Assembly (NCBI RefSeq): GCF_016802725.1
Contig: NC_052671.1
Coordinates: 18,459,231 to 18,523,230, forward strand
Source: Solenopsis invicta
Lineage: Eukaryota > Arthropoda > Insecta > Hymenoptera > Formicidae
DNA: 64,000 nt
Reading direction: 5' to 3'
Below are positions 1 to 11,424 of this stretch, piece after piece; position 1 is the stretch's first letter; every line of letters starts with the position of its first letter. The notes below the pieces were generated by a model. That model was not told the DNA's origin and ran no database searches. It saw only the letters and a program-made list of their open reading frames with translations. Both the position numbers and the translations under genes were made by a program.

Positions 1-589
1 AAGAAACGAACCTCATGTCTAGTTTTGAAAATGTAGACATATTTGAGAACAGTTTGACCCTCGAATTTGACGATAATTAGAGATGAAGGTACTAGTTTAG
101 TCGAGCCTTCAATGATGACTCTTTTTTATAATTTCTTAACCTTAATGATTTGGAATGAGTGTACATCTATTGATTTGGAGATTGATTCTATGCTGATACT
201 AGGCGGAACATCTCTTATGATGTCCGTACGCATTGTACGGTAGGCAGGAATAAAAGTGCGCAAGCTATGTGTGTTGAGAACTTGAAAGGTAACAAGGTTA
301 TTAGCAGAACTGACTGAGCTGAAATCAACCATAATCTTACCTCTGCCTATTTTTTTGATTTCTAAAATGTTTAAGAACTACTTTCGAAATGATGTATCTA
401 GCATAGAGAGAATGGGTGGCCGTAGTCTTGGCTGTCAGTGTTATAAACGTAGACAGTGTATGGAGCATTATCTTTATGCAAATATTTAAATGAGCGAGAA
501 CCATCCGGAAAGAAGGAGGAATTGCTATTGGAGTTCCCACTGTTGTTGTCCAGCATATGTAAATAAGTACGATTTGAGGATGAGTTGGA
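1..589. other. unassigned AT-rich DNA
   Basis: I see no recognisable coding sequence or repeat family here. Open frames are short and lack motifs. Confidence 0.5.
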
Positions 590-890
590 AGAGTGGGTGC
601 CGTTAGCGCACGGTGCGATAGCGCACATCCCGATAGCACACACAAAATTTAAAGTAATTCCCGATAGCGCACATCCTGATTGCGCACATCCCAATAGCGC
701 ACATCCCGATAGCGCACATCCCGGTAGCGCACATCCGGTAGCACGCGGCTGTTTGCGCTATCGGGAAAAAGATGTTTTAATTCCCGATAGCGCACATCCT
801 GTTAGCACGAGATTATGTGCGCTATCGGGAAAAAGATGTTTTTATTTCCGATAGCGCACATCGCGGTAACACACAACTATGTGCTCTATC
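590..890. repeat. GATAGCGCAC minisatellite
   Basis: The decamer GATAGCGCAC (variants GATTGCGCAC, AATAGCGCAC, GGTAGCGCAC) recurs about every 14 bp in the left half, spaced by ATCCC. From about 750 it also appears inverted as GCGCTATCGGG, followed by AAAAAGATGTTT. The same decamer forms the terminal and subterminal motif of the MITEs at 19,026-19,170 and 57,751-58,046. The tract is probably an amplified or decayed end of that family. The open frame across it (repeated Ala-His-Pro) is only a by-product of the repeat. Confidence 0.85.
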
Positions 891-989
891 AGGAAAAAGA
901 CGCGTGTGTTCCCCTTAGAACACATATAATACTATATGACGTGTACCGTATACAATGTGATTCAGTATAATGTATTGGTCATTTTATTT

Positions 990-1130
990 AAATATTCGTA
1001 ATCAAACTCTGAGACAATTTTTCTTTTAGAAAAATATCTGTCACGAGCTTAGTTGTTAAGTTATAAAAAGAAATAGTTAGCGTATGACGAGTCGGATAGT
1101 AGTGGTAATAAACGCCAAAGTTAGAAGGTA
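990..1130 (-). repeat. relic of a DD41D-element terminal region
   Basis: This stretch aligns with the terminal region of the palindromic DD41D element (24,420-24,545 and its mirror near 32,610-32,740). It shares ATTCGTAATC, the CTGAGACAATTTTTC-like block, GAGCTTAG, and GTTAGCGTAT followed by GTCGGATA. No CAGGGTG terminus or transposase remains, so it is a truncated fossil. Confidence 0.6.
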
Positions 1131-2439
1131 TAGGGATGGAAGGACTAGAGGGGCGAGAGGGAAAAGAAGGAAAATCAGGAGGACGTACGGGAATCTCTGG
1201 ATGCAAACGGCGCACGTCGCCGGTAGATGCACCCGATCTGCCTTCCCCTGCCACTAAGGCAGGGGGATTATTGTTCATTTTTAATCATACGCGATTGAAG
1301 TCGTAAGTTCATTGAACGCGCATTAATAGATGGAAAAGAAGATTTAGACTGTTAGGAAGACTAAATAACCACAAGAAGGTTCGGCTTTGACGTTTATTTT
1401 GGCGTTTCTGCCGACAAATTTAATGAATACAAATCCATATTGAATTGCAATGTTAGCTTCAATTCTGATTTAGCTGATAATACTCAAAACTTTTAGGTGA
1501 ATACACTTTCATTCCAAAGTGTAATTTTAACCAATGTCAACACGAGTCTCGGCGGCCAAAGTCACAACACATCAAATACCTGCTCTCCGAGTGAAAAAAT
1601 AGCTAACTTAGAGAGAGGCCATGTTCTTATATACTGATCCTGCGAAAGATTTCCGGAAAAGCTCAAAAGCGTTCGCAAAAACAACTACGTTGCAAAGGAA
1701 CCAGCCGTTCGGCTCTACGTGTGGGTTGCAAAACTTGACCGCGGAAAATTGCCGGAAGCTTGAGAGTGGAAGCTCGTGTGTGAGACATCCGTTCACTGGC
1801 ACCTCCATGTGCAAAAGGTGGAACTAAATTGGAGGAAGACAATGACTCCAACGCGAGATGGACGCAGCCACCACGATGGCGTAGATAAAAGAGAAGCAAG
1901 GGCGCAATTTCACCAAGAAATCTAACAGCGCTAGGGTCCTGCGAATGCCCTCTAACAAGTTAGGATATAACGGTGGCACAGCAGCGACCGCGAGAAAACG
2001 CAGATTGGCTGTCGCGACGCGCGAGCGTCGCGCGCACCCCAGGCAAAAGAGAAAGATGCGCGCAGTTGATTACACTTTGAACGAGATCCTTGGCATTCGG
2101 CGTACAGCAACGGTTGAGCGAGCGACTTGGAGAAGTGTGATTCTCAGGTGCAAACACGTTATCGAGTGCCTCCAGAGGCCATCCTAGAGAAGTAAGAGAG
2201 AGCTGATGAGGCAAGAGAACGGCCGAAGCGAGCTTGAGGACGTGACGACGACGAGGAGGAGTTATCGTGTCGGTGAGCGTGCCCCGCACGTCGAGGTTAC
2301 GATAACCTCACTCTTGTAAAGCCGAGTGCGAGTGAGGCAGAAACCGCACTTGCATTTTGCTATCGATCGTAATTATCGTAACTCGGTTTCTTTGCGTTGT
2401 CTTGGTCCAAGTGCCGAAAAAATGGTCACGGATTGCAAT
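1131..2439. other. no gene recognised
   Basis: Mixed-composition DNA, more GC-rich around 1,980-2,290. Short opposing open frames exist, but none has a recognisable domain. Confidence 0.4.
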
Positions 2440-2984
2440 TTGAGAGCGCCCGTAAAAAAAGGATATCAAAATCTTGCGTAAATTCTAGTTTCCCTTTTGA
2501 GTTCGGCTTTACTTCTTTCTTCGCCTTATTAATTTTGATCCGCATTCGAGTGCCGGATTCACTACTAGCAGATTGTCGCTCATGTAACAATTATTGCGCA
2601 CCAATTAATAAATATTCTTATGATTTTGTTACTAATCTGCGTCGAATTTCTCGCCTGCCTTCTGACCTCCTCGTGAAGTTAACGTAAGAGACTCTTCCCC
2701 TTGCCTCACCCCTTTGCCGTTAGATAGAGTTAGCCGGCTCTTGCGCATTTGGATGGCTGTTATTGCGTGAAAATTCTTCGTGATTATTTAATTAGTGACT
2801 TGACGTGTCGAAGAGCACGTCTGGCGGCCAACTTGTAGAATTTTGTGCCCGCAACTGTTGCAATATCGAGAGCAGCCGTCTGGACGACATGAGATAATTT
2901 TGGCAAGCGTTGACTAGTTAATATATAATCTACACATTTCTTTGATCACGCCGTTCATCAGTCACGTGAAAACGGCGTGACTAT
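2440..2984 (+). repeat. possible diverged LTR fragment
   Basis: The layout resembles the 3' part of the GC-rich block at 6,363-8,227. Both share TTTCTCGCCT, a CTCC then TAAGAGA block and a GTTAGA...GAG(T/C)TAGC block, and both end in CGTGAC directly against a TA microsatellite. Similarity is partial, so a common LTR origin is only suggested. Confidence 0.3.
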
Positions 2985-3055
2985 ATATATATATATATAT
3001 ACACACACATATATATATATATATATATACACACACATATACATATATATATATA
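2985..3055. repeat. TA/CA microsatellite
   Basis: Alternating TA with short ACACAC interruptions. It is the target in which the mariner starting at 3,056 sits, with TA at 3,054-3,055 as target dinucleotide. Confidence 0.9.
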
Positions 3056-3694
3056 CGAGGGCGGTCCGATAAGTACTTAGCCTCACCGCCCCATGGTGCC
3101 AGTATCGCAAGAGAGATTTACTATCGTGTGGTACATTTTCGTAGACGGCTACTGTCAAAATTTCAACCAAATCGGACTCGTAGTTTTGTTTTGACCGCCC
3201 CAGATAGCCAAATGATTGCAAATTGTCGGCAACTTGCCATAAATATCGCTCATAAGTTGTCAGCAAAGCAACAGAAAGGGGTATCCTCTTTTCAGTATGT
3301 TTTTGTCAGTAACAATTTTCAAAATATAATAATGGCAAGTTTCCAACAATCTATTGGCAATAGACTTTAAACTCAGTTTTCAGCAACTTGCTGGCAACTG
3401 GCGCGCAACACGTCAGGAATCCTTAAAATCTAAACAATGGATAGGAAACAAGTGTTGCTGTTAGGTTGCCCTCAGATTGCAGAAAATGCAAGAAACTTGT
3501 CGGCAATCTGATGACAACGATTTTCAGCAATTTGTGAACAACTGACGTGCAACATATTGTGTTTTTAAATTGCCATCATGTTATAAACAACAGGTAAAAA
3601 GATTTTTAATCCTTTTTATATCCCTTCTATAAATACCATATAGATCTTGTTACAAAATCTATATCATATCAAGACTTATGTTCAACAGATAGAG

Positions 3695-4210
3695 CAGATC
3701 GGTAATTCGAATCAATCGGGATTTTTGCACCGAAAATACGGTATTAAGATCGATTGAAAAATAAGATCCGAACTCAGATAGATTTATTAAAACAGAATAC
3801 ATTAATGTAAACGTAATAAATGTTTAGTTTACAAAAAAAAAATATTTCTTGTATTCTTTTCGTTAAAAAAGATTTAAAAAAATTAAATTTGAATTAAACA
3901 TTTAATTTATGTACAAAATTAAATAACAATACACATTGTTATTTACATGTAAAAATATAAAATTTTATGTGGAAAACGTTTCACACACACGCCATGTTTC
4001 AAAAGAATGAGAGCGAGTATTCGTCTCGAGGTTACAAAACAGCTTCTAAAAGTGTCACTAAAGTATGAGCTGACGGCGGCGGTAGTTCCTAGATATAACG
4101 CCTGTGGCTGCACTCAACTTACGAGAAAATATTCTGCTGCGTGGCCGCCTAGCGGTGGCGTTAGCACTCACTTGTTAAATCCATTTCAATCTGAAATTAC
4201 AGAATTTCAA
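3695..4210 (+). repeat. conserved ~500-bp core, copy 1
   Basis: Begins near GTAATTCGAATC, runs through AGATAGATTTATTAAAACAG and TATGTACAAAATTAAATAAC, and ends with CGCCTAGCGGTGGCG then CACTTGTTAAATCC. Other copies lie at 14,395-14,745, 33,560-34,115, 34,402-34,940 (inverted) and 37,495-38,012. It has no convincing coding potential. The arms flanking each copy differ, so the core is the stable part of this family. Confidence 0.88.
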
Positions 4211-4218
4211 CTTGCGGG

Positions 4219-4453
4219 CAGTGTTCTCAGATGGGACGGGATTTTAGCGCGTGCGCGGTGGATTCAGCATCAGTAAAGTATTTATTTTCATTAAGTAAAG
4301 GTATTAATGAGTAGTATGAGTACCCTTGTTAAGTGGTCTAATCAATTTAATATGTTGCATAATTTTAGAATCTTTTAATAGTGAAATTAAGTGATGTTTT
4401 CGCGTAAACATTCTCGCGCATACGCAAAAATCCCGTCCCATCTGAGAACACTG
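4219..4453. mobile_element. 235-bp MITE with 8-bp target duplication (hAT-like)
   Basis: Terminal inverted repeats CAGTGTTCTCAGATGGGACG and CGTCCCATCTGAGAACACTG are perfect over at least 20 bp. The 8-bp duplication CTTGCGGG flanks it at 4,211-4,218 and 4,454-4,461. The related repeat at 34,474-34,493 (inverted) has the uninterrupted site, confirming a precise insertion. A CAGTG start with an 8-bp duplication fits hAT-type MITEs. Confidence 0.9.
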
Positions 4454-5212
4454 CTTGCGGGCAAAACTCACGCAAACCACGTACACAGTTTACATGCATA
4501 AGACGCGCAAACTTTGCGCGCAAAAAATGTTATCTGGGGAGCAAACGACTAGCAATATGTTAGCCATCTGCATGTAATTTGCCAGTGGGACATACATGAG
4601 CTAGCCACTTGTAAGCAATATACACGATGTAACACGTTCTACGAACAAAACGCAAATCTGTTACAAAGTTCGCATGCACATCGCGCGCAAAACTTGCCAG
4701 CAAGAAATGTTATCTGGGATGCTTCGCTTCAGTTGGTCGCTTAGGTACTGGCGTTTACGTGCACTTCTCTCACTCAATAATAATGCACATTATTATCAAC
4801 TAAATGCTGAAAACTTTTCAGCAATTATTATTATAGTAGAGTTGCTATTCGCTTGCCGACATGTTGCTTACAATTTATGAATAAAAGTAATACTCGCATG
4901 TTTCTGTTAACTTTATATTACCATTCGGTTGCCGGCACGTTGCTCACAACTCATGAATGATAATCGTTGTTCACATATTACTATCAGATTGCTATAAACA
5001 TTGGTTGCAACAATTGTTCTACCATTGTTTGACAATAAAACTCAGCATATTAATACTGAATTAACAAAAACATTTTTGTTTCATTAAATTATAGGCAACA
5101 TAATAGCAATTGACGAGCAACTTAATTTCTGCAATTATTTGATTTAGATTGAGTATTCACGTTTGGCTATCTGGGGCGTGTGGGAGCGGGCGTGTCCGCG
5201 GATTTTAGAAAA

Positions 5213-6246
5213 ATGAGAAAAGAGCAATATCGGTCGGTGATTCGATTCTTGTTTTTGGAAAGGAAATCGCGCAGCGAAATCAAAGAGCGCTTGGATACTG
5301 TGTACGGTGACTCTTTTCCTTCGATGGCGACCGTCAAAAATTAATTTAACGAGTTTCAACGTGGTCGCACGTCGGTTTTTGATGAGCCACGCCCAGGTGC
5401 CCTGAAAATGGCTACCACGGAGGATAACGTGACAAAAATCCACGATCTCGTATTGGCAGACTGCCGATTAAAGATGCGCAAGATAGCTGAAACAGTAGAC
5501 ATCTCAAAAGACCGCGTGGGTCATATCCTGCATGAAATTTTGGGCATGAAAAAGCTGTCGGCGCGATGGGTGCCGCGTTTGCTCACTCCGGACAACAAGC
5601 GCAACCGTGAAACCACTTCAGAGCAGTGTTTGATGCTGTTTAAGCGCAATCCGAAGGAGTTTCTGCGTTGTTTCGTGACCGTCGACGAAACATTGATTCA
5701 CTGGTACACACCAGAGACCAAGGACAGTCGAAACAGTGGACTTCACCCGGCGAACGTGCTCCAAAGAAGGCGAAGACTGTCCTATCGGCCGGAAAGGTGA
5801 TGGCCACCGTTTTCTGGGATTCACAAGGTGTGATCTACATCGACTACCTGGAGAAGGGCAAAACGGTCACAGGGCTCTATTATGCCGAATTATTGGGCCG
5901 ATTTGACGCCAAATTGCAGAAAAAACGGCCCTATTTGGCAAAGAAAAAAGTGCTCTTCCACCATGACAACGCACCGGTTCACACCTCCGCCGTCGCCACG
6001 GCCAAATTGGTCGAATTACACTACGAACTGCTGCCCCATCTACCGTATTCTCCAGATTTGGCCCCGTGCGACTTTTTTTTGTTTTCAAACTAAAAAAGTC
6101 ACTCGCCGGGCGGAAATTTAAGTCGAATGAGGAAGTCACCGCCTACTTTGCAGACCTTGAGAAAACGTATTTTTCGATGGGTTAAAGAAGTTGGAGCATC
6201 GCTGGGTTAAGTGTCTCAAGCTAAAAGGAGACTATCTTGAGAAATA
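5213..6246 (+). pseudogene. mariner transposase pseudogene (DD34D)
   Basis: This would encode a cut-and-paste transposase of about 345 residues acting on the flanking TIRs. The ATG at 5,213 opens with EQYRSVIRFLFLE, a typical mariner helix-turn-helix start. Catalytic motifs survive in pieces: TVDE (first Asp), HHDNAP (second) and YSPDLAPCDFFLF (third, 34 residues after the second). Damage includes TAA in place of the Trp codon in VKNW..FNEF near 5,342, a frameshift near 5,725-5,735 and another near 6,090, after which the final exon-like part ends at 6,246. Retained family motifs make the identification secure and the copy nonfunctional. Confidence 0.92.
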
Positions 6247-6309
6247 AATCGCCACTTTTCCAAAATTTTCGTTTTTCTTTTGTAGGCTAAGTACTTATCG
6301 GACTGCCCT

Positions 6310-6311
<2 letters not shown>

Positions 6312-6362
<51 letters not shown>
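6312..6362. repeat. TA microsatellite
   Basis: GTGTGT then alternating TA with one TGTA break. It separates the mariner right end from the GC-rich block at 6,363. Confidence 0.9.
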
Positions 6363-8224
6363 TGTGACGTGGCAGTTTTATCTGCCTCGCCACTTCGTCC
6401 TCCGCCTGAGCATAGCGCAAGGAGGCGCGTAAGACCGGGTCGGGCACTCAGCGAGAGAGCGAAATCTCCGGCGGGACTGCGGCGCGTATTGATTTCATTT
6501 ATTTATTCGCGGCTTATTTCATGTATCCGCGGGCACCTCGACAAACGTCGCCTAAGGACCAGCAGCAGCGAGGAGGATGGGCAGCAGCAGGACAAGGAGA
6601 AGGCGATCGTCCAGGGCCGGCGCACGGAAAACCGACGGCGGAGAGAAGGACGAGACTCGACGTGGTGACAGATATGCGCCACGCAAAAGAGGCTCGCAAT
6701 TGGCGCAGCCGAGGGACAGGCCAGGGCGGACGAACGGCCAGGACAAGGGCCGTCGAATGCCGGCTGTCCGTCGAGAAGGGTAGCGGCGAAGAATCGTCGC
6801 GGGGAAATTCTGCTGCGATCGTCCGCAGGGACGACGAGAACAACGAGGATATCGGATGCCGACGGGGACCGCACGACACCTGCGGAGACCCGACACTGCG
6901 CTGCCGTGACGTCACGGCTAGATAAGGGCGGCCGCTGATAGGCCGCGCCGCTAGGCGCAAGGATATCGCGCACCCTGTGGGAGAGGTAGCGCTCATCGAT
7001 CGCGCATCGAGCGCGATCCTCTCGGCTTTTGCGTGCGACCCGGCGAACTGAGCGCGTGCGGGACGAATCCGAGCGAGTGTTATCGGCGAGCGAGCTACCG
7101 GATTGTGGCTATCGGAACTGTGCCCGGCCTGGCGATCCCTGCGGAGATGTCCACGGGACCAACGGAGGACAGGATCGTCGTCGAGGTGACCCTCTAGAGA
7201 CGGTGTAAAGCCACGAGCTGCTGGTGCCGGCTGACTCGCGCTCTGAGGTGGAGCCATTGGGTTAGTGTGCAGGTGCGTCCGCCGCGTGGCGATAGAACGC
7301 ACCTTTTTAGTGTTTGATCGGCTCTCCACCTCAAGCGTGAGACCTTGTCGAGGCACCCAGCTGTCGGCTGCCGCGTGTACGTTGGCTGTCCCGCCGTAGA
7401 AGCTCGCGGACGACCGGCTTCCCGGGAAGCCGCAAAGCCCTCGCGCACGTGCGCGAGTCGTGTTACGGCCGTGATCACACGACCGCCCGCGTTATCGGTG
7501 CGTTGTCGTGTCGCGCGTCTTCGAGAGAATTGTGCATCGGGACCGCGACGACGGCATTGCCGTCACCGGGTATCTTTGGTTGTATTGCTTTTGAGTTAAT
7601 TACTGTCCGTTAGCGAAAGTTCGACGAGTGTGTTCTCGCCGCGCTGTTCCGAGCGCGCGTGATTGGCTGTCTCGTCCCGCGCGGGACCAACCGCCGTTGT
7701 TCGCGCCGCTAGCGTAAGCATTGTAGTATTTAAGAAAATTTTCGCGTTCCGCTTATTTGTTTTCGTCAACTCTCTTCATCTTTTCCGTTCTTTGCTTGCT
7801 TCGACTGATAATTCCCTCGCGTTTGGCTCTACTCTGTCTCTGTCATATGCTACAATACATGTTATTTCTGTCTGTTATATCGGCCTGATCTTGCTTGATT
7901 TCTCGCCTACCCGTCTCCTCCAGTAAGAGAGCCGCTTCGTCCCTGTCTCCGCTACCCCGCCCCTCTACCGGTTAGAGGAGCTAGCTGTCCGCGTGCGAGC
8001 GACGATTTCGTGTTTCGTTCTAAGAAGCTATCGCGTGGTGTGCATCCGCGTCTAGCGTTAAATAGTGTACCCGGCGACGCGACCGGTATAATCGCGTCTG
8101 GTTCCCAAATTCGCGATTGGTGGTATCTATTGGTTATATCGTCGCTCACGCGTGTCTCGCGCGTAATTCCGGTGTTTGATCGCGTATTCCGCCGCTGCTC
8201 TCCGGCGTGGGATAAAAATACGTG

Positions 8225-8227
<3 letters not shown>
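6363..8227 (+). mobile_element. candidate solo LTR (GC-rich block)
   Basis: The block starts TGTGACGTGG and ends ATACGTGACA, so it has TG...CA termini with inverted TGTGACGT/ACGTGACA-like ends. It lies in TA repeats on both sides. It is far more GC-rich than its surroundings and has no supported protein. Overlapping open frames on both strands (6,500-7,360) are low-complexity Arg/Ser/Pro/Gly and look like composition artefacts. A CRE-like TGACGTCA lies near 6,907. An LTR of about 1.86 kb is long but possible. A host promoter or 5' UTR is the main alternative. Confidence 0.4.

Positions 8228-8290
<63 letters not shown>
8228..8290. repeat. TA microsatellite
   Basis: Nearly pure alternating TA of about 60 bp. 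It is followed by TGTGACGTGACA, which repeats the opening octamer of the block at 6,363. Confidence 0.92.
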
Positions 8291-8292
<2 letters not shown>

Positions 8293-8313
8293 GACGTGAC
8301 ATCCATTAATAAC

Positions 8314-8730
8314 ATGTTAAAGCTGAAACTTCGAGCTTTAAAATGGTTTTTTGATTTTTTGTCTACGATGATTTTTCACGGAGTACGGATATCATTTGTA
8401 AAAAATGCAGGTTTAGCTTCAAAGTTGCGTAACTCGGTCAAAAAAAAGCGTAGAGAAATTTTAAAAAAAGCATTTTGTAGGCAAAATGTTGTAGTTTATG
8501 AAGCTTTACTGGAATTATTCGAAAAAAATTTGTTGGTCGAGCTGCAAAGTGTCAAAGTACGAAATTTTAAGGAACAAAACAAGGTGTGCCTTTTTACTGC
8601 ATAAGACAAGGAAGTTAAAAGAATTTTGAAAATCTGCTGATCGAGCGTTAAAGTTGGATCTTCAAGCTTCAAAATGCTTTTTTTATATTTTATCTACGAT
8701 GATTTTTCACCGAGTTACAGTCATTTGAAA
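8314..8730. repeat. satellite-like repeat, period ~332 bp
   Basis: GTTAAAGCTG...CGAGCTTTAAAATG...CTACGATGATTTTTCAC at 8,314-8,390 recurs as GTTAAAGTTG...CAAGCTTCAAAATG...CTACGATGATTTTTCACC from 8,647. About 1.25 units are present. It has the look of a tandem satellite monomer. The short reading frame across it is not considered coding. Confidence 0.6.
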
Positions 8731-9110
8731 ATAGCCTAATTTTTGGTGTCTGGAAAGTGTTCCCTATTTTTTTTTAGTAGTGTATTTTGTCATTTTATTT
8801 TATTATTTTATTACTTTTTCCATTTTTTTAGACAAAATCATTAAAAAAGAATATTTATCGCTTTAATTGCCTCTATTACTTAATTCTGTAATTCTTAATT
8901 AATGTCGTTATCATTACGTAGTTCAACTTTTCTGTATAAATAAATTTATATATATTATACTCAAAATAACAACATAACGATAAAGACCGTTCTTAAAAAT
9001 TACGAAGTCAATCCCATAATTAAAATAGTATACTCCCATCACGGATCCACCGGCCAACTAGATAGTATCGCCTACAACTTTTTGGTTATTAATGGAACGG
9101 GCAAAAGCTT
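8731..9110. other. no feature seen
   Basis: AT-rich sequence with homopolymer runs. I recognise nothing in it. Confidence 0.5.
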
Positions 9111-10135
9111 CCCAAGGAGAGCAGAAAAGGCAAAAAGGTATCAAAATGACGTCAAAATATGATCAAATTTTAGTCACTATGACATCAAATTGCATAAATG
9201 TTTGATACCTTTTTGACGTCAAAATTATGTCATCGTGACATAAGTTTCACGTTCTTTTGATTGTATACGAAAATATTGGCATAACGGAGACGTCAAAAAA
9301 TTTATTTTATGTGTCATGTTTCGTTGTTTATGATATATCAGTTTATTATACATCTGTAGTGACAAATAATATTTTTATATGAATACAATTACAGATAGGT
9401 TACAGAGATATAATGTAGATTAGTATTTCTATTAAGTAATTTCTATGCAGTAATTTAATATGACTTCAACTTGGAAAATGAACAAAGAAAAATGATATTA
9501 ATAAAAAAATGAATTAAGAACACAAAATGTATAATTTTAAATCGAATTAATCGAAACAAAAAAATTCATAATAAAGTATAATTATATAAAACGTGAAAAT
9601 GTGGGAACTTTAAAAGAAAAAGCTAAATAAAAAATGCAAGGAAAACGTAAATTATCTCATTTACGTTGACCAGAGGTACTCAACCAACGCTTCACAGCTT
9701 CTTCAGCAGTCCTCAATATTAAGGATAATTCATTTTTCTATTAATATAATTTTCCTCTGTTTATTTTCCAAGTTGAAGTTATATTAAATTACTGCATAGA
9801 AATTACTGAATAGAAATGCTAACCTACATTATATCTCTGTAACTTATCTGTAATTGTATTCATATAAAAATGTTATTTGTCACTACAGATGTATAATAAA
9901 TTGATATATCATAAACAACGAAACATGACACATAAAATAAATTTTTTGACGTCTCCGTTATGCCAATATTTTCGTATACAATCAAAAGAACGTGAAAATT
10001 ATGTCACGATGACATAATTTTGACGTCAAAAAGGTATCAAAAATTTATGCAATTTGATGTCATAGTGACGAACTAAAATTTGATCATATTTTGACGTCAT
10101 TTTGATATCTTTTTGCCTTTTCTGTTCTCCTTGGG
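9111..10135. mobile_element. element 'g': CCC...GGG long-inverted-repeat transposon
   Basis: The ends read CCCAAGGAGAGCAGAAAAGG and CCTTTTCTGTTCTCCTTGGG. TT at 9,109-9,110 and at 10,136-10,137 forms a 2-bp duplication. The arms, roughly 385 bp each, mirror one another down to about 9,495 and 9,752, leaving a spacer of about 250 bp. Within the arms GACGTCAAAA, TGATCAAATT and TGACATAA recur in both orientations. No coding sequence is present. Termini, duplication size and reiterated motifs match elements a, b and c. Confidence 0.85.
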
Positions 10136-10401
10136 TTGAGTCGGAGGGGGCGATCCCATTGTAGACGCCGCTTAAAAATAGAGGGACGGAGCATAAAGTC
10201 CTACTTTAGGCAAGAGGGGGTGTTCTCTCAGGCATGCAGGGGGAACCATTCTCCGTCATATTGATTTCAAAAAACTTATACATAGATATGTTTCAGTGAC
10301 ATTCCGCTTGCGCTGTGTTAGTGTGACAGCTAGAAAGTTAGGTTAGATACTCAAACTCATTCGTATCATTCATCAACGTTAATTCATTTTTTTTAATAAA
10401 A

Positions 10402-10806
10402 ATGGTAAAATGCATAGTACCAGGATGTTTCACGACAAATTCTTTAGATAAATGTAAAAATAAATTTCAGAAAGTATTGGAACAAAATATAAAAATTAAT
10501 TTTCACAGGTAAAAAATTTTATTAAATTTATTAATACGTGATATTTTATTTTTATTAATATAAAATAATACTATTTTTGTTGATACTATTAAAGTATGTG
10601 TTTATTAATCCTATATTTATTTTAAAAAATATTATAATAAAGTTATAATAAGCACAACTATTTCTTATTGTCAACAGGTTACCAAAAGATGCAAATAGAA
10701 GAGCATTATGGTTTAAAAATATTGGATTAAGTGAACATATTAACTTGAAAAAACATGCATCAATTTGTTCTTTACATTTTAAAGAAGAAGATAAAAACAG
10801 GACATA
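10402..10806 (+). pseudogene. THAP domain exons 1-2 of the P-like transposase
   Basis: Exon 1 (10,402-10,509) starts with the ATG of MVKCIVPGCF, the Cys-x4-Cys-like start of a THAP zinc-binding DNA domain, and ends at CACAG|GTAAAA. The intron ends at TCAACAG (10,677). Exon 2 resumes in frame with LPKDANRRALW, matching the THAP Pro and Trp positions, and ends with ICSLHF, the Cys-x2-His pair. A TAA follows at about 10,804. THAP domains bind the transposon termini. A further exon-like stretch follows an acceptor TTTTTTAG at 10,913 and is cut at 11,061 by the next insertion. Splicing is inferred from consensus sites. Confidence 0.85.
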
Positions 10807-11424
10807 AAATTCTTTTACGTGAAAATGCTGTGCTTTGTGTATGAAATATTATAATATTCTAATTTAGTTGATATTAATTGTGTTTTTTATTAATAATTTC
10901 TTTTATTTTTTTAGTACAAGCTTTTATTGCTGACACACACAATAGAGAACAAGAAGACATTGAAAATGAACAGAATTATTTAAATGTATCATTTTCTTCT
11001 ATTGATTATAATTCAGACCAACCTTCATATTTAGAAACCTTATTTTCATCAGTTGATACATACAGGGTGAGTCATTTTAATCTATGGATCCGAATATCTT
11101 CCAAATAACGGTATCTACAAAAAAATGGTTTAGATAAAAGTTGACCAGGACAGAGGGGGTCATTCAATTGTACCATTGGTTTTGACCTTGAGGTCAATTT
11201 TGAAGGTTACGATGGTTTTTTTAAATGGGACACCCTATTTTTGACTGCGGATTTCGAAAGAGCGGAAAATTTTACATCAAACTTGTCTTATGAAAAAATT
11301 GTTTTTGCGACCTTGGAAAGGTCAAATATGAAGGTGAAATGCCTGAAAAACGATCTGGTGTACTTTTTCTGAAATGACGTGGTTTTCTGAGTAACACAAA
11401 TGTGCATAATGCTTAAACATTACT

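Larger units (their letters stand above)
3199..5175. mobile_element. element 'a': CCC...GGG nonautonomous transposon
   Basis: The ends are inverted: CCCAGATAGCCA at the left and TGGCTATCTGGG at the right. GC at 3,197-3,198 and GC at 5,176-5,177 form a 2-bp target duplication, and removing the insert gives a continuous mariner 5' leader. Both arms are built from variants of TTGCCGGCAA, GCAACTTGC and GTTGCTG in both orientations. The centre holds a conserved core (3,695-4,210) also found at four other places in the window. Two further internal copies of the related end TGTTATCTGGG occur near 4,540 and 4,718, so the right side is itself composite. No transposase is present. It could be a CACTA-like derivative. 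Confidence 0.8.
3056..6311 (+). mobile_element. mariner (DD34D) element, decayed and interrupted
   Basis: The terminal inverted repeats are visible: CGAGGGCGGTCCGATAAGTA at the left and TACTTATCGGACTGCCCTCG at the right, continuing inward as CTTAGCC. TA precedes the left end; the right flank reads TG, so that copy has mutated. Removing the insertion at 3,199-5,175 leaves about 1.3 kb, the normal mariner length. The transposase is at 5,213-6,246. The copy is surely inactive. Confidence 0.92.

Noticed and set aside
585..854. 89-codon Ala-His-Pro repeat ORF
   Set aside because: Direct translation of the GATAGCGCAC minisatellite.
1945..2289. Overlapping 80- and 109-codon frames
   Set aside because: Opposite strands of the same GC-rich stretch and no recognisable domain.
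6503..7360. Long open frames on both strands (up to 280 codons on the minus strand) in the GC-rich block
   Set aside because: Overlapping frames on opposite strands, Arg/Ser/Pro-rich without motifs, explained by GC composition.
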